Below, piece after piece: positions 9,085 through 18,637 of a stretch of 64,000 bases of DNA. The DNA comes from Culturomica massiliensis. GTDB taxonomy: Bacteria > Bacteroidota > Bacteroidia > Bacteroidales > Marinifilaceae. Under the pieces are notes generated by a model. That model saw nothing but the letters and a program-made list of their open reading frames with translations, was not told where the DNA came from and did no database searches. The stretch spans positions 1,798,001-1,862,000 of the forward strand of contig NZ_LT594621.1 of assembly GCF_900091655.1 (NCBI RefSeq), read 5' to 3'. A program made the position numbers and the translations under genes. How positions within the stretch are numbered: position 1 is the stretch's first letter; each line of letters begins with the position of its first letter.

Positions 9085-10008
9085 AAAAACTTTATTAGAA
9101 ATTACAATGATTTAGCTGTTAACAATTGGTCAAGTTGATCTCCAACTCCTGCATGGCTTTCATTGAGCATGTCGATGAAGTCCGTATATTTCAACGGATA
9201 CTTTCCCGCATACTCCTTATAGAATCTGGATATGACGCTCATCAGTTCACCGTATCCTATCTGTTCCGCAATACGGATCAGCGCCAGAGAACCTTTTCTG
9301 TAAATGACGGTATTGTTGTTGTTTGTCACGACATTGACGACAGGTTCATCCTGCGGGGTTCCTTTGATTTTCTCGTATTCCGCCTTGCACCAGTCAAGTT
9401 GGGTTTCGTAGTATGCGTTGCCACAGACATACCTGATAAACATGAGGGTCATGAATTCATTCAGTGTCTCTTTGATGAAATAGGCACCAGGTTGTCCGTC
9501 ATCAATGAGCAGCGTCCATTCTCCCAGCCACCGGTGCCCGATTTCGTGCATCAGCGGATATATGTCGGGTTTTGTGGAGAACTTTTCCTGCGAAGCTGAA
9601 ATGAAACCTATGTTGTATCTGTTGCTGAACCCTTCTCCGTTATGGAACAGATACACGGGAAGAGCCGTCACATTCCGCTCTGCGGAAATATAGTCTTCTC
9701 CATAAACTTTGCCAAAGAATACGATAGCGGCTTCAGTCAGTGCAAGCAGTTCGTCATATCTCTCCTTGCCGCACTGCATGTCCTTGATCTGGTAGATAGG
9801 CAGCTTGCCCGGGATGTATTCATCTGTCCGTTGATAAGCTTCATCGCGTATAAAGGCCAGCGTCAACGACTGCGACAGGATACGGCTGAATTTGCCGCTG
9901 TACTTCATAGTATCGTCCGAATCCAGCGGATATGAGCAGATAAGAGAAAGTGAATCTGGTGTTTCCACATTCAAGGCTACATCCATGAAGGTATTCGGCA
10001 CATAAGGA

Positions 10009-11163
10009 GCTGAATTCAACTTGCAAATGCAACAGAATTCTGATTAATAATTTGTTTAAATTTTTCGTTTGGCGTGAGGTATCCAAGTCTTTTACGAGGT
10101 CGATTATTGAGTTTATTTTCAATCCACTTAATCTGTTTGTTGGTTACTTCACTAAAGTCCTTACCCTTTGGGATATACTGCCTGATAAGCCCGTTGGTGT
10201 TTTCATTGGCACCACGTTCCCATGAGTGGTATGGTTTGCAAAAATAGAATTTTATTTCCAATTTTTGCGCAATTTCCTCGTGCTTTGCAAACTCCTTTCC
10301 ATTGTCAGCCGTAATTGTGTGTATTAAGTTTTTCACTTTCCGCAGTGCCCATACTGCAATCTTAGCTACCGGGATGGCTTCTTTTCCCGACAACTTGCGT
10401 ATCCAGACCCTGCTTGTTGCTCTGTCGTTAATGGTAAGAATGGCACCTTTGTGGTTCTTACCAATAATTGTATCTATCTCTAAATCACCAAATCTCTCCT
10501 TCAGTTCCACTATCTCGGGACGCTCATCAATATCCACCCTGCCTGGGATAAATCCTCGCCCTGCATTTTTAGAACCACGTTTGGCATACCTGCGACCTTG
10601 TCTGCGAAGATATTTGTGCAGTTTGCCACCCCGCCGCTTATCCTCCCAAATCCAGCGATATATCGTTTCGTGAGATACCATCGCAATTCCCTCCAAGCGG
10701 CTCCTGCCGACAATCTGCTCCGGGCTGAATCCTTTCTTCAACAGCTTTATTATCCGTTTTCTCATTGCCGGTGTAAGCACTTCCTTGCGATGTTTTTGCT
10801 GCTTGCGCCTGTCTGCTTTTCGCTGGGCAAGCTCCATGCTATAGCTACCACTTCGGGCGTCGCAATTGCGCTTTATCTCCCTGTAAACAGTGCTTTTATC
10901 TACTCCGATAGCTTCCGCTATTGCTTTTTTGCTCATCGGTATTTGCAACATCATAGAAATTGCATACCTTTGTTCCTCGGTTATATGTTTGCTCATCTGC
11001 AACTTTTTTTTCTTTGGACGGACAATTAAAGCAAAGATAGCAAACTTTATCCATTCAGAGTGAGAGAAAGGGGGACATTGTCTCTCTTTCCTCTCTGAAA
11101 AATAAATGTTTTTATTGCTTATTATCCGCACCCAAAAAGTTGCATTTATAAGTTGAACTCAAG
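10009..11163 (-). mobile_element. IS4351 (IS30 family), copy 1
   Basis: A 1155-bp insertion with about 25-bp imperfect terminal inverted repeats, sharing TTCAACTT..AAATGCAAC at both ends. It is flanked by a 3-bp target duplication GGA (10006-10008 and 11164-11166). Length, end sequences and transposase match IS4351, the element of Tn4351 from Bacteroides. It disrupts the M1-like peptidase gene. An apparently identical copy lies at 27384-28538 in the same orientation. Confidence 0.93.
10016..10996 (-). CDS. IS4351 transposase, copy 1
   Basis: A 326-residue IS30-family transposase starting MSKHITEEQRYAI. It has an N-terminal helix-turn-helix (AIAEAIGVDKSTVYREI), a DDE catalytic core with DLEIDTIIG, ITADNGKEFAKH and NTNGLIRQYIPKG as the acidic stations, and it nearly fills the element. 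The longer frame beginning at 11131 adds residues from the IS end; I chose the internal ATG because it gives the known family length. Confidence 0.92.
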   Translation of the reverse strand: MSKHITEEQRYAISMMLQIPMSKKAIAEAIGVDKSTVYREIKRNCDARSGSYSMELAQRKADRRKQQKHRKEVLTPAMRKRIIKLLKKGFSPEQIVGRSRLEGIAMVSHETIYRWIWEDKRRGGKLHKYLRRQGRRYAKRGSKNAGRGFIPGRVDIDERPEIVELKERFGDLEIDTIIGKNHKGAILTINDRATSRVWIRKLSGKEAIPVAKIAVWALRKVKNLIHTITADNGKEFAKHEEIAQKLEIKFYFCKPYHSWERGANENTNGLIRQYIPKGKDFSEVTNKQIKWIENKLNNRPRKRLGYLTPNEKFKQIINQNSVAFAS

Positions 11164-11612
11164 GGATAGAAATATTCTCCGAAACTTGTCTCCCACAATT
11201 CCGCATCCCCTTTCCCATAAATGAAGAATGAGGAAAGGTTTGTATAGCTGTAGTTCATGTTGACGAAAATTTTCTGCGAAGACACTTTTCGGAACACGAT
11301 ACTCTTAGATTCCAGGTATAGTTCATATTCGAACTCTCCACTATTGATATTCAGGTTGTCTATGGAGAACTCCTGACCGCCTCCGAAATTCATGGATACG
11401 CTGTCCTTGCCCTGGAAATCCAGCAAAAAAGAACATTTGACATGAAGATTGGAGGCTTCCTGATTCACCTTGCTGATGTCAAGCGTATAATTTTTGATTT
11501 CTTCTGCCATAGTAAGATGGCAGACCATCATCATCAATGTTGCAATGAAAATTATTTTACTCATATGCCTATCCTGCACTTTATGCCTCAAAAACGGATT
11601 AGTCTGATCCAA

Positions 11613-12527
11613 TTACATTGTATAGAACATTTTTTTGTCAAAATCAAAAACAGACACTGATCCTTCAAAGAATTTAAGACCGACACTTCCTTCCACTGTA
11701 AATTTAGGTAAGGAAGTGGTTATGGCAATAACCTGCTTTTCAAAACCTCGATTACACAGACTGGCCTTTTCTGTAGTAATTGCTTCTGCAACAAGCACTC
11801 CTTTCTTGTTATATGCCTTCTTTAACTCAAGGTCTGGATTATTATGAAGGAAGTCCTGTACAGCCTGACTTTGCTTCATCAGGAAAACAAAAGACGCATT
11901 CCCCAAGTCAAGCAAATAATTACCGGGGATAGAATATTTTTTACCTTCTGTCTCAAAGTCAAGGTGTGTCTTGACGGCAGGCATCCCCATATAGCTGTCG
12001 TAGTTGATGGCAGTAGCTTTATAATCTCCAGCCTCAGATTTGAATTGTTTTCTGCTCATCGACTGAAGTTCGAGTTTTTCCATATCAAGTTTAATAATGC
12101 GGCTGCCGTCCTCCGTATTAAATATATTCTGTATCGGTATAGCTATTCCGCTGTAGGTATTATATTCTGAGAGAATGAAAACCTCACCACTGTACTCCAT
12201 ATTGTTTCCTAATCGGACCTTTCCTTTTGCCTTGTGGGTTATATTATAGGCTTTCCCACCAAGATTCATTTTTTCATTACCATCTGTTCTGACATAGTCC
12301 AGATTGATGGCACCCTTGTTTTCAAATGCATAAAGAGAATCCATCACCATTACGAAAATTCCGGATTCCAACATCATTTTAGCCGGGACCTTATCGTTAA
12401 TTTGAGTTTCAAAATAATAATGGCCGTTCTCTTCCTTCAATTCAAAAGAGCCATCGCTATTTGATTGGGCTAAAATAGTATTATAACCAAGTAATAGAAT
12501 CGACAAAAGTGAAAATATGTTTTTCAT
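11613..12527 (-). CDS. Exported two-lobe aspartyl-protease-like protein, catalytic residues degenerate
   Basis: A 304-residue protein with a signal peptide (to about residue 21, ILAQ). Two regions align in pattern with the DTG loops of retropepsin-like proteins, but they read LESG (in KMMLESGIFV) and LDLG (in YLLDLGNASFV). The first catalytic aspartate is thus lost, and the protein may be a binding protein or a dead protease. It is 48 bp upstream of the split M1 peptidase gene and co-oriented. Homologous in layout to the proteins at 30312 and 62181. Function unknown. Confidence 0.65.
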   Translation of the reverse strand: MKNIFSLLSILLLGYNTILAQSNSDGSFELKEENGHYYFETQINDKVPAKMMLESGIFVMVMDSLYAFENKGAINLDYVRTDGNEKMNLGGKAYNITHKAKGKVRLGNNMEYSGEVFILSEYNTYSGIAIPIQNIFNTEDGSRIIKLDMEKLELQSMSRKQFKSEAGDYKATAINYDSYMGMPAVKTHLDFETEGKKYSIPGNYLLDLGNASFVFLMKQSQAVQDFLHNNPDLELKKAYNKKGVLVAEAITTEKASLCNRGFEKQVIAITTSLPKFTVEGSVGLKFFEGSVSVFDFDKKMFYTM

Positions 12528-13328
12528 ATTTTATAAATATTCTATCTTGAAACAAGCTTTATTCGAGAAAAATTGTTTATTCTTTTTCCGTTAATTCCAG
12601 TTGAAGAATCGGGTGCCATTCTTTCACTGTTTTCAAAATGTCTTCTGCTGTTTTACAGGAGCCGTTAGTACGTTTATTTGCCTTCTCAATAAATTCCTCA
12701 TCATAGATATTGATAAGGTGTATTCCATTAAATTCTGAAACAGGTTTGATAAATACAATACCATCACATATATCACTTAATTTTTGTTCTTTTGAGTAAG
12801 GCGAACCTTTCTCACCATAACCTGACAGTCTTATTGTAGGATTAGCGAAATATGTTTCGGTCCTTAGTAGAGGGAAATCATCTTTTAAATCAAATCCAAC
12901 CGGCTTATTGCCATTTTTCTGAAATGCTTTATCTATTACACCGTCCGCTATAAGATTCCACCGGGTCTGACTGTTCTCGATATATCCTCTGCTTCCCATT
13001 TGGCCACCCCATAAATTAATTATGAATACATCTTGAGGATAACATTTTTTTAGTAAAAATCCGGCTGAAGCCCAATTATAGTAGTAGTCCCCTTGACGTG
13101 TACCATTTATACGAGCCAAGGTATGTGCTGCTCCTGCATAAAATACTATGTGCGAACGTTTAATGATATAGTTTCTAATTATATCAAACATATTATCATC
13201 CCTTGAGCCCGTATATACATAGTCTTTGCCATCAAAATAATCTTGTATATACGCCGGATCCACTAAAAGAATACGTGTTCGGAGACTTTCAGGTTTCTTT
13301 TGATTGTTTTCCCATACAGATTCACTGC

Positions 13329-14627
13329 TGGGCACTTAGTCCCAGCTGATTTTCAATTGTTTATAATTTAGTTCTTTGACATTTTTGTAATCGCAATTGG
13401 TAAGTATCTCTCTTACAGGCGTTTTATCCAGTAGAGAAAAACTCAAAATTTGTAGGATTTCGTAGATTGGACGGTTAACTTTCAATTTGTAAGCGACAAT
13501 GGCAACCAGACAGTATGTTATGATGGCACAGTAGACTTGTGTCTTGACTGCATTCATCGTGGTTCCCCAAAAAGATTTTACTTTCAGGTGTTGCTTTATC
13601 CATTTGAAAAATAGTTCCACCTGCCAACGGTTCTTGTATAGCAAGGCTACTTCCTCTGCTGAGAGTTCCATGTTGTTGGTGATGAACACAAATTCTCTGC
13701 CCAGTTCTTCATCGTAGTATTTAACCCGCCGAAGTTTGTCCGGATATGCTTTGAGCGATTTATACGTTTCAAGTATTCCAATCTGGTCACATTTTATTCC
13801 GGTTGTTTTATCGACTTCACGGGAATACATTCTACGGAATCTCATATTATCCTTTGCACGTGTAACGAAGTAAGCACCACAGGTGTGAAGCTTATGCAAA
13901 CGGGTGAAGTCAACATATCCTTTATCCATGATATAGAAACTTCCCTTTTCATAACTCAACTCATCCAGCATGTTTACGTCATGTACTTTAGCATTGGTTA
14001 CCAGTACGATTGTCGGTATGGAAGTCTTTACATCATACAAGGTATGAAGTTTGATGCCTCCTTTGTGTTTCCTAAATTCCGCCCACCAAAAAACATTCAG
14101 ACAAAGGTCTATGGTGGAGGAATCAAAGGCATAAACATTACCGTCAACTTTCACCTCGAAGTCATTTTTGTTGTAGCTATTACGGGCTTCCGCAATCAGG
14201 GTATAAGCAAATTCTTCGTAGATACGATAATCTCTATTCCGGTTTGCTTTCCCCAGATTGGTACGGCTAACTGTTGCACCGAATCCCAAGTGATAGTACT
14301 TGCTCTTGTGTGCCTCAAGGCTGAGCATAAGCTCACGCATACTATCTCGGGCGGTCAGTTGTCCGAAAATCATGCACAGCATCTGATTCCAACAGGTGAA
14401 TGTTCTGATTTTCTTATTCCCGGAATACTTCTCTACCAAACGGTCAAAGACACGACGGGGAAGAAAATCTGTAAGTTGAGCGAAGATATATTTGCCTTGG
14501 TTCATTGTTTTTAGCTTTTGGACAAAGCTAAAACAACTTTTCAATTCAAATCGTCACGCTCCAAAAAGATATTTAACTATGCGATTATCAAAGATTTCAA
14601 AGAACGATGTTTAATTTAAAGTGCCCA
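13329..14627 (-). mobile_element. IS4-family insertion sequence
   Basis: About 1.3 kb bounded by short inverted repeats TGGGCACTT at 13329 and its complement ending at 14627, with one transposase gene inside. I see no clear target-site duplication: the flanks are ACTGC on one side and CTAGT on the other. It sits inside the GExH protein gene. Confidence 0.78.
13336..14505 (-). CDS. IS4-family DDE transposase
   Basis: A 389-residue transposase starting MNQGKYIFAQLTDF, a typical start for Bacteroides IS4-family enzymes. The DDE stations appear as KVDGNVYAFDSSTIDL, IMDKGYVDF and YKNRWQVELFFKWIKQHLK. The last matches the IS4 signature Y-(2)-R-(3)-E-(6)-K. A longer frame extends upstream to 14544, but the ATG at 14505 fits the family better. 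Apparently intact. Confidence 0.88.
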   Translation of the reverse strand: MNQGKYIFAQLTDFLPRRVFDRLVEKYSGNKKIRTFTCWNQMLCMIFGQLTARDSMRELMLSLEAHKSKYYHLGFGATVSRTNLGKANRNRDYRIYEEFAYTLIAEARNSYNKNDFEVKVDGNVYAFDSSTIDLCLNVFWWAEFRKHKGGIKLHTLYDVKTSIPTIVLVTNAKVHDVNMLDELSYEKGSFYIMDKGYVDFTRLHKLHTCGAYFVTRAKDNMRFRRMYSREVDKTTGIKCDQIGILETYKSLKAYPDKLRRVKYYDEELGREFVFITNNMELSAEEVALLYKNRWQVELFFKWIKQHLKVKSFWGTTMNAVKTQVYCAIITYCLVAIVAYKLKVNRPIYEILQILSFSLLDKTPVREILTNCDYKNVKELNYKQLKISWD

Positions 14628-15090
14628 CTAGTGATACAGATTTAAAAACATCTGCATATTCTTTATACGGATTACCCAAATCATCAGGTGTATATTGCAA
14701 TATCTTAAAGACCAAGTCTTCTCTGTAAACTGGGGATTTTATCAGGCTGTCTGCGAGATACTGATATCTTTCAGAGCCAAATTCAACTGCTACCGCATCA
14801 ATATTCGCCGTTGAATCCTGTGCCGAAGCAGTTATCAGTTCGCACAAAAATTGAGGATGTGCATCTATCCAATGGTCTTCTCCAATTGCAACGACTGAAT
14901 GTGAACGTATTTTATCCAGTACATATTCCAAATGGGGTTGTCCATTATTTTTAATGTATTGATAATAAGATTCAGTGTCAAGACAATCTTGTGCTGTGGA
15001 AATATTACTTGAGACTATCAAAAGTAAAATTAAAAGATAAATTCTATTCATATTATGTAATGTTATTGTTGATTATAAATTTGCGGTTTA

Positions 15091-16224
15091 CTATCGGTTC
15101 AGCAATTCATAACAATGGCAATCGACAAACTGACCGTTTTTAAAGCAGGCTTTCCTAAGAATGCCGCACTTATGGAAGCCGGCTTTTTCGAGAACCTTCA
15201 TCGATGCCAGGTTGTTTTCATAAACATGGGCATGGATCCGTACTGTATCGGAATGGCTTAGATAATCTTCCACTGCCAGCTTTATGGTTTCGGTCATGAT
15301 GCCCAGGTTCCAATATGGCTCTGCAAGCCAATAGCCCAGTTCAGCGTTATATCGTTCTACGTCCGTACCTCTGAAGAAGCTGACATTTCCTACCGCCTCG
15401 TGATTGATCTCGATGCAGTAATTATTTTGTTCGCTTTGTCCTTCAACAAAACTTATGAATTGCTCTGCATCCTTTTCCGTATAGGGATAAGGAAGAGCAT
15501 CACGGCAATTGTCCCAAATCTTTTTATTGTTCAGGTATTTTGCCAGTGCCGGTATGTCCGCTCTGGTCCAAGTTCGTAGTTTGAATGATTTAATTGCTTG
15601 GATTTTATTGTCAGACTTCAGGTATCGGATCACTTTACATGGATTCCCGACAGCCACACAGTTTGCCGGGATTGATTTTGTCACAACACTTCCGGCACCA
15701 ATCACACTTCCTGTTCCTATTGTTATGCCGGCAAGAATTATACTGCCGCCACCAATCCACACATTGTCCTCTACGGTAATCGGAAGAGACCGTGTACGGA
15801 AAAATAGTTCGCCCGAATTTTCATCCCAGTTCTCGACGAATCTTTCGTTGTAGTCTATCGGATGTGTAGCCGTATAGAACTGTACATTGGGGGCTATCAG
15901 AACCTGATTCCCTATACGGATATGATTCTCGTCCATCATTGTGCAGTTGTCATTGATGACAGACTTATCCCCAATGAAAATATGCTTTCCGCACTGACAT
16001 AAGAAATTACATCCTACTGCTGATCGTTGGCCTATGCTCCCGAGCATATTCCTTAAAATACCGGTTCTCTCTGAATCTTCCAAGTCCGGGCTGTCAAGTC
16101 TGGCAAGACAGGCTTTGGTATTGGAAATCATTTCAAGTACCTCCTGGTTCAGACTGTTGCAATATTCTCCGGACATGAATCGGTCGTAATTGCTTGTATG
16201 ATGTTGACGGTGTTCTTTCTCCAT
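15091..16224 (-). CDS. Fused sugar O-acetyltransferase / GNAT N-acetyltransferase
   Basis: A 377-residue protein made of two enzymes. Residues 1 to about 195 form a maltose/galactoside O-acetyltransferase of the left-handed beta-helix type, with hexapeptide repeats such as VWIGGGSIILAGITIGTGSV and VIGAGSVVTKSIP, and the family's YNSL-like N-terminus. Residues about 205-377 are a RimJ/RimL-type GNAT domain with LGYWLAEPYWNLGIMTE and NLASMKVLEKAGF. Both use acetyl-CoA. The fusion is unusual and suggests two linked acetylations, but the substrates are unknown. It lacks a signal peptide, unlike its neighbours. Read away from the gene at 16607. Confidence 0.8.
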   Translation of the reverse strand: MEKEHRQHHTSNYDRFMSGEYCNSLNQEVLEMISNTKACLARLDSPDLEDSERTGILRNMLGSIGQRSAVGCNFLCQCGKHIFIGDKSVINDNCTMMDENHIRIGNQVLIAPNVQFYTATHPIDYNERFVENWDENSGELFFRTRSLPITVEDNVWIGGGSIILAGITIGTGSVIGAGSVVTKSIPANCVAVGNPCKVIRYLKSDNKIQAIKSFKLRTWTRADIPALAKYLNNKKIWDNCRDALPYPYTEKDAEQFISFVEGQSEQNNYCIEINHEAVGNVSFFRGTDVERYNAELGYWLAEPYWNLGIMTETIKLAVEDYLSHSDTVRIHAHVYENNLASMKVLEKAGFHKCGILRKACFKNGQFVDCHCYELLNR

Positions 16225-16421
16225 GTTTTTCTTTATTATGCCCTAAAGATACGCATAATCCACAAATTCACTGTATTAGGTTAACATTTATTTCTTGGAA
16301 TCATAGATTAAACAACTAAGAGGGAGAATTCTTAGACATATTATAAGTTTTCAATATTTGAAATAATGTGAAACAAATAAAGAAATGTAGATATATTTTT
16401 TTCATTTTAAAGTTGTTATAC

Positions 16422-16429
16422 TAACTTTG
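16422..16429 (+). promoter_or_regulatory. Promoter -7 box before the 16.6-kb gene
   Basis: TAACTTTG matches the Bacteroides -7 consensus TAnnTTTG. Transcription would start around 16436 and first meet the small remnant reading frame at 16460, then the exported-protein gene at 16607. The rest of 16225-16606 shows no other gene. Confidence 0.5.
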
Positions 16430-16459
16430 TTGTTCAATTTATAATCATCTGTTGTAACG

Positions 16460-16522
16460 ATGAGATTTAATAAAGTATTTTTGTTTGTACTGACAGTCAT
16501 AATACTACCAGTCAGTATGTAG
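16460..16522 (+). other. 20-codon signal-peptide-like remnant
   Basis: A short frame, MRFNKVFLFVLTVIILPVSM then stop, placed correctly behind the TAACTTTG promoter. It looks like the severed signal peptide of a lost exported protein. It could instead be a leader peptide for the gene at 16607. No further homology is visible. Confidence 0.4.
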
Positions 16523-16606
16523 TCCAGCTCTATTTTCACAATAAAAGTTATCGATAAATTTGTTGGAGTATTAATGTAATGAAAATATAATTTAGAACTT
16601 TATAAT

Positions 16607-17818
16607 ATGAGATATTTATTGCTTTTTGTTTTTTGCGCTTTGACAACCATTACATTAAAGGCACAAACACCTTCTATTGAGGCGTTGCGTACATGCGCAG
16701 CTGAAAAGGGGATGCCTCCCAAAGAATACATATTCAAGCTGTTCGAGAAATCGGATATAGTCGTGCTGGGTGAGCGCGACCACCGTGACACGGTACAATA
16801 CGACCTGATTCAGGACATCCTGGCCGATCCCCGTTTTGCCGAGCAGATAGGATATGTCTATACTGAAGTCGGCTCGTACAACATGAACGATGATGTAAAC
16901 CGCCTGCTGCAAGGCAGTTATCCGACGGAGGCGGCCTTCATGGACAGCCTATATGCCTATTACAGGAAGTCGGAGACCTTCTATCCGATTTGGGAAAAAT
17001 ACAACCGTGTGAAGTTCTTGAAAGGTATATATGAAATAAACCGTACCTCTCCGAAGAAAATCAGGCTCGGACTGACTGACCGCAAGTTCTCATGGGATGA
17101 AATCCGTACTGTAGAAGACTACAAGAAATTCTGGAAATCCCGCACGGTGAACTATCGCGACAGTTTAATGGCTGCCCATATTTCGGAAATGTATGCCCGC
17201 CAGACTCCATTGAACGGTAAACGCAAGGCCTTGGTGATAACCAATCAGCCTCATGCCATCAACGATTCGTTAATTCTCAAGAAGAGCAATACGGTTTATG
17301 GAACACAGGGCTGGTGGATGAAGAGAATCTTTGGAGAAGAACGAGTCAAAATCGTGGTGCTGAACTGGTTTGATTACAACCTGTTTGACGGGAGTAATTT
17401 CCCGATGACCGGTGACGGACATTGGGATGCGGCCTTTGAACTGTTGGAATGCCGCCCGTTCGCCATTGATTTGAAAAATACACCATACGGAGAAACGGCT
17501 TACAACGGTTTCGTCGGAGGTACCACGACCAATGTAAAGAACAAGTGTTGGCAGGATGTGGCAGATGGAGTTATCTACTATGCCCCCCTCTATGACCATG
17601 TCGCGGCATGGGGCATTGAAGGCTTAGTAACCAAAGAGTTTGAACCTGAAATCAAGCGCCGCCTGACAATATTTTTCGAGGCGACACAACCCGGTGCAGA
17701 AATACCCATGGAGGCTGCCATCGATGAATATAACGTTTTTCACACTTATCCAGCCGCTATTAAAAGTAGAAATGAGGTTAAAGAGTTGATTAAAAGTGTG
17801 TTGGAAAATAATAATTAA
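16607..17818 (+). CDS. Exported GExH (TIKI/ChaN/erythromycin-esterase-like) protein
   Basis: A 403-residue protein with a signal peptide (residues 1-20, TLKAQ). The motif IVVLGERDHRDTVQYDL near residue 53 provides the conserved Gly-Glu-x-x-His element of the superfamily, and YTEVGSYN near residue 89 is a second acidic station. Length is compatible with erythromycin esterases, but those are cytoplasmic and this one is exported, so I do not call it a resistance gene. It is the intact counterpart of the split gene at 12577-15051. A strong bidirectional terminator follows at 17892. Confidence 0.68.
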   Translation: MRYLLLFVFCALTTITLKAQTPSIEALRTCAAEKGMPPKEYIFKLFEKSDIVVLGERDHRDTVQYDLIQDILADPRFAEQIGYVYTEVGSYNMNDDVNRLLQGSYPTEAAFMDSLYAYYRKSETFYPIWEKYNRVKFLKGIYEINRTSPKKIRLGLTDRKFSWDEIRTVEDYKKFWKSRTVNYRDSLMAAHISEMYARQTPLNGKRKALVITNQPHAINDSLILKKSNTVYGTQGWWMKRIFGEERVKIVVLNWFDYNLFDGSNFPMTGDGHWDAAFELLECRPFAIDLKNTPYGETAYNGFVGGTTTNVKNKCWQDVADGVIYYAPLYDHVAAWGIEGLVTKEFEPEIKRRLTIFFEATQPGAEIPMEAAIDEYNVFHTYPAAIKSRNEVKELIKSVLENNN

Positions 17819-17891
17819 CTTCACTAATTAACCTATATATCTCTGGAATATGCAAGAAAAGTCGTATTCTAACTTTAAGTAGTATATATAA

Positions 17892-17926
17892 TTAGAGCCA
17901 AGTCACAAACCTGGCTCTAATTTTAC
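17892..17926. terminator. Bidirectional terminator
   Basis: TTAGAGCCA / TGGCTCTAA inverted repeat with a short loop, followed by TTTTA, between the convergent genes ending at 17818 and 17956. Confidence 0.75.
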
Positions 17927-17955
17927 ATTATAGAATGAATAAGTACAGCACTTCA

Positions 17956-18324
17956 TCAATTGCCAAATCCGAATGACATGGCTGCCTGTTCACAGAAGCG
18001 TGCATATTCCTCTTTGTCAGTTCCGCTTTCAATATGGCGGTCTATCAGTTCTCCCAGTTCATCGAAACAGACTTCGTCACTGAGGCATTCTATGTCTGTC
18101 CCGTTCCGGAGATATACTTCATAATAGTCCGAGCCGTTCAGACAGATCAGCACTTCCCCTTGGAAGAGTCTTCCGTTTACATGGAATTTCAGTCCCGGGA
18201 GGTCATTGAATACTGTTGCCATAAACTCCCCGATGCCCCATGACATAAGGACCGGCGTGTCGGTCATCGTTACCAGCTGTTCGCGAATTGTCGCAGCCAC
18301 TCTCATTACATACTCTTTATCCAT
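17956..18324 (-). CDS. Conserved small protein of Bacteroidales mobile elements
   Basis: A 122-residue soluble acidic protein, not recognised beyond a general resemblance to small orphan genes of Bacteroides conjugative elements. It has no signal peptide or membrane segment. It is the third gene of the operon 18916-17956, which begins behind structured leader A. Position among partition, SSB and anti-restriction genes hints at an early-establishment role (inference only). Confidence 0.6.
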   Translation of the reverse strand: MDKEYVMRVAATIREQLVTMTDTPVLMSWGIGEFMATVFNDLPGLKFHVNGRLFQGEVLICLNGSDYYEVYLRNGTDIECLSDEVCFDELGELIDRHIESGTDKEEYARFCEQAAMSFGFGN

Positions 18325-18357
18325 AATCTTGATTTTTAATAGATTTATATATTCATT

Positions 18358-18630
18358 TTATTCAAACCATTCCGGGTTGTCTTCTTTCAGCATCTCAACC
18401 AGCTCGTCATCCGGCAGCTCGAGACTTCCGGCATCGGTGAAGAAGAAAATCTCATCGTATAATTTCTCAGCCTCCTTACTCGCAAAGCCCTCGTTCTCGC
18501 TGTCGAAACTACCGGGCTGGAGTGCGTCAAGCAAACCTGTTGAGCCGATAAGGAGTTCTTCACCTTCATTTGATTTCACCACACGGCAAGAATAAGTTCT
18601 GCCGGCAAATTCCACCTCTTTCTTTTTCAT
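18358..18630 (-). CDS. Small acidic hypothetical protein
   Basis: A 90-residue, strongly acidic protein (many Asp/Glu in the C-terminal half, ending EDNPEWFE). Acidic small proteins in leading regions are often DNA mimics, but nothing specific supports that here. It lies 7 bp downstream of the 92-residue gene and 33 bp upstream of the next, so it is the middle gene of an operon. Confidence 0.6.
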   Translation of the reverse strand: MKKKEVEFAGRTYSCRVVKSNEGEELLIGSTGLLDALQPGSFDSENEGFASKEAEKLYDEIFFFTDAGSLELPDDELVEMLKEDNPEWFE

Positions 18631-18637
18631 CGGTCTA

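Larger units (their letters stand above)
9102..11564 (-). pseudogene. M1-like zinc metallopeptidase gene interrupted by IS4351
   Basis: The two halves of one exported peptidase flank IS4351. The 5' half (11164-11564) starts MSKIIFIATLMMM, carries a signal peptide and a beta-rich N-terminal domain, and reads up to FGEYFYP. The 3' half (9102-10008) continues YVPNTFMDVALNVE and contains the zinc motif HEIGH plus a downstream glutamate in KETLNEF, typical of M1/gluzincin enzymes. Removing 10009-11163 and one copy of the 3-bp duplication restores a continuous frame (GEYFYPYVPNTFMDV). As it stands the protein is cut between its N-terminal and catalytic domains and should be inactive. Part of the exported-protein cargo island. 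Confidence 0.85.
12577..15051 (-). pseudogene. Exported GExH (TIKI/ChaN/erythromycin-esterase-like) protein interrupted by an IS4-family element
   Basis: The 5' part (14628-15051) begins MNRIYLLILLLIV, has a signal peptide ending STAQ, and carries IGEDHWIDAHPQFL, the GExH signature near the N-terminus. The 3' part (12577-13328) continues SSESVWENNQKKPES and LVDPAYIQDYFDGKDY. Taking out the IS at about 13329-14627 fuses the parts in frame (KSVSL-GSESVW). The gene is a paralogue in type of the intact protein at 16607. This superfamily includes haem-binding ChaN, TIKI proteases and erythromycin esterases, so the substrate cannot be inferred. Inactivated by the insertion. Confidence 0.72.

Noticed and set aside
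13320..14640. Target-site duplication for the IS4-family element
   Set aside because: The flanks do not match over any convincing length.
16607..17818. Macrolide resistance by an erythromycin esterase
   Set aside because: The GExH motif is shared by several families and this protein is exported, unlike known erythromycin esterases.
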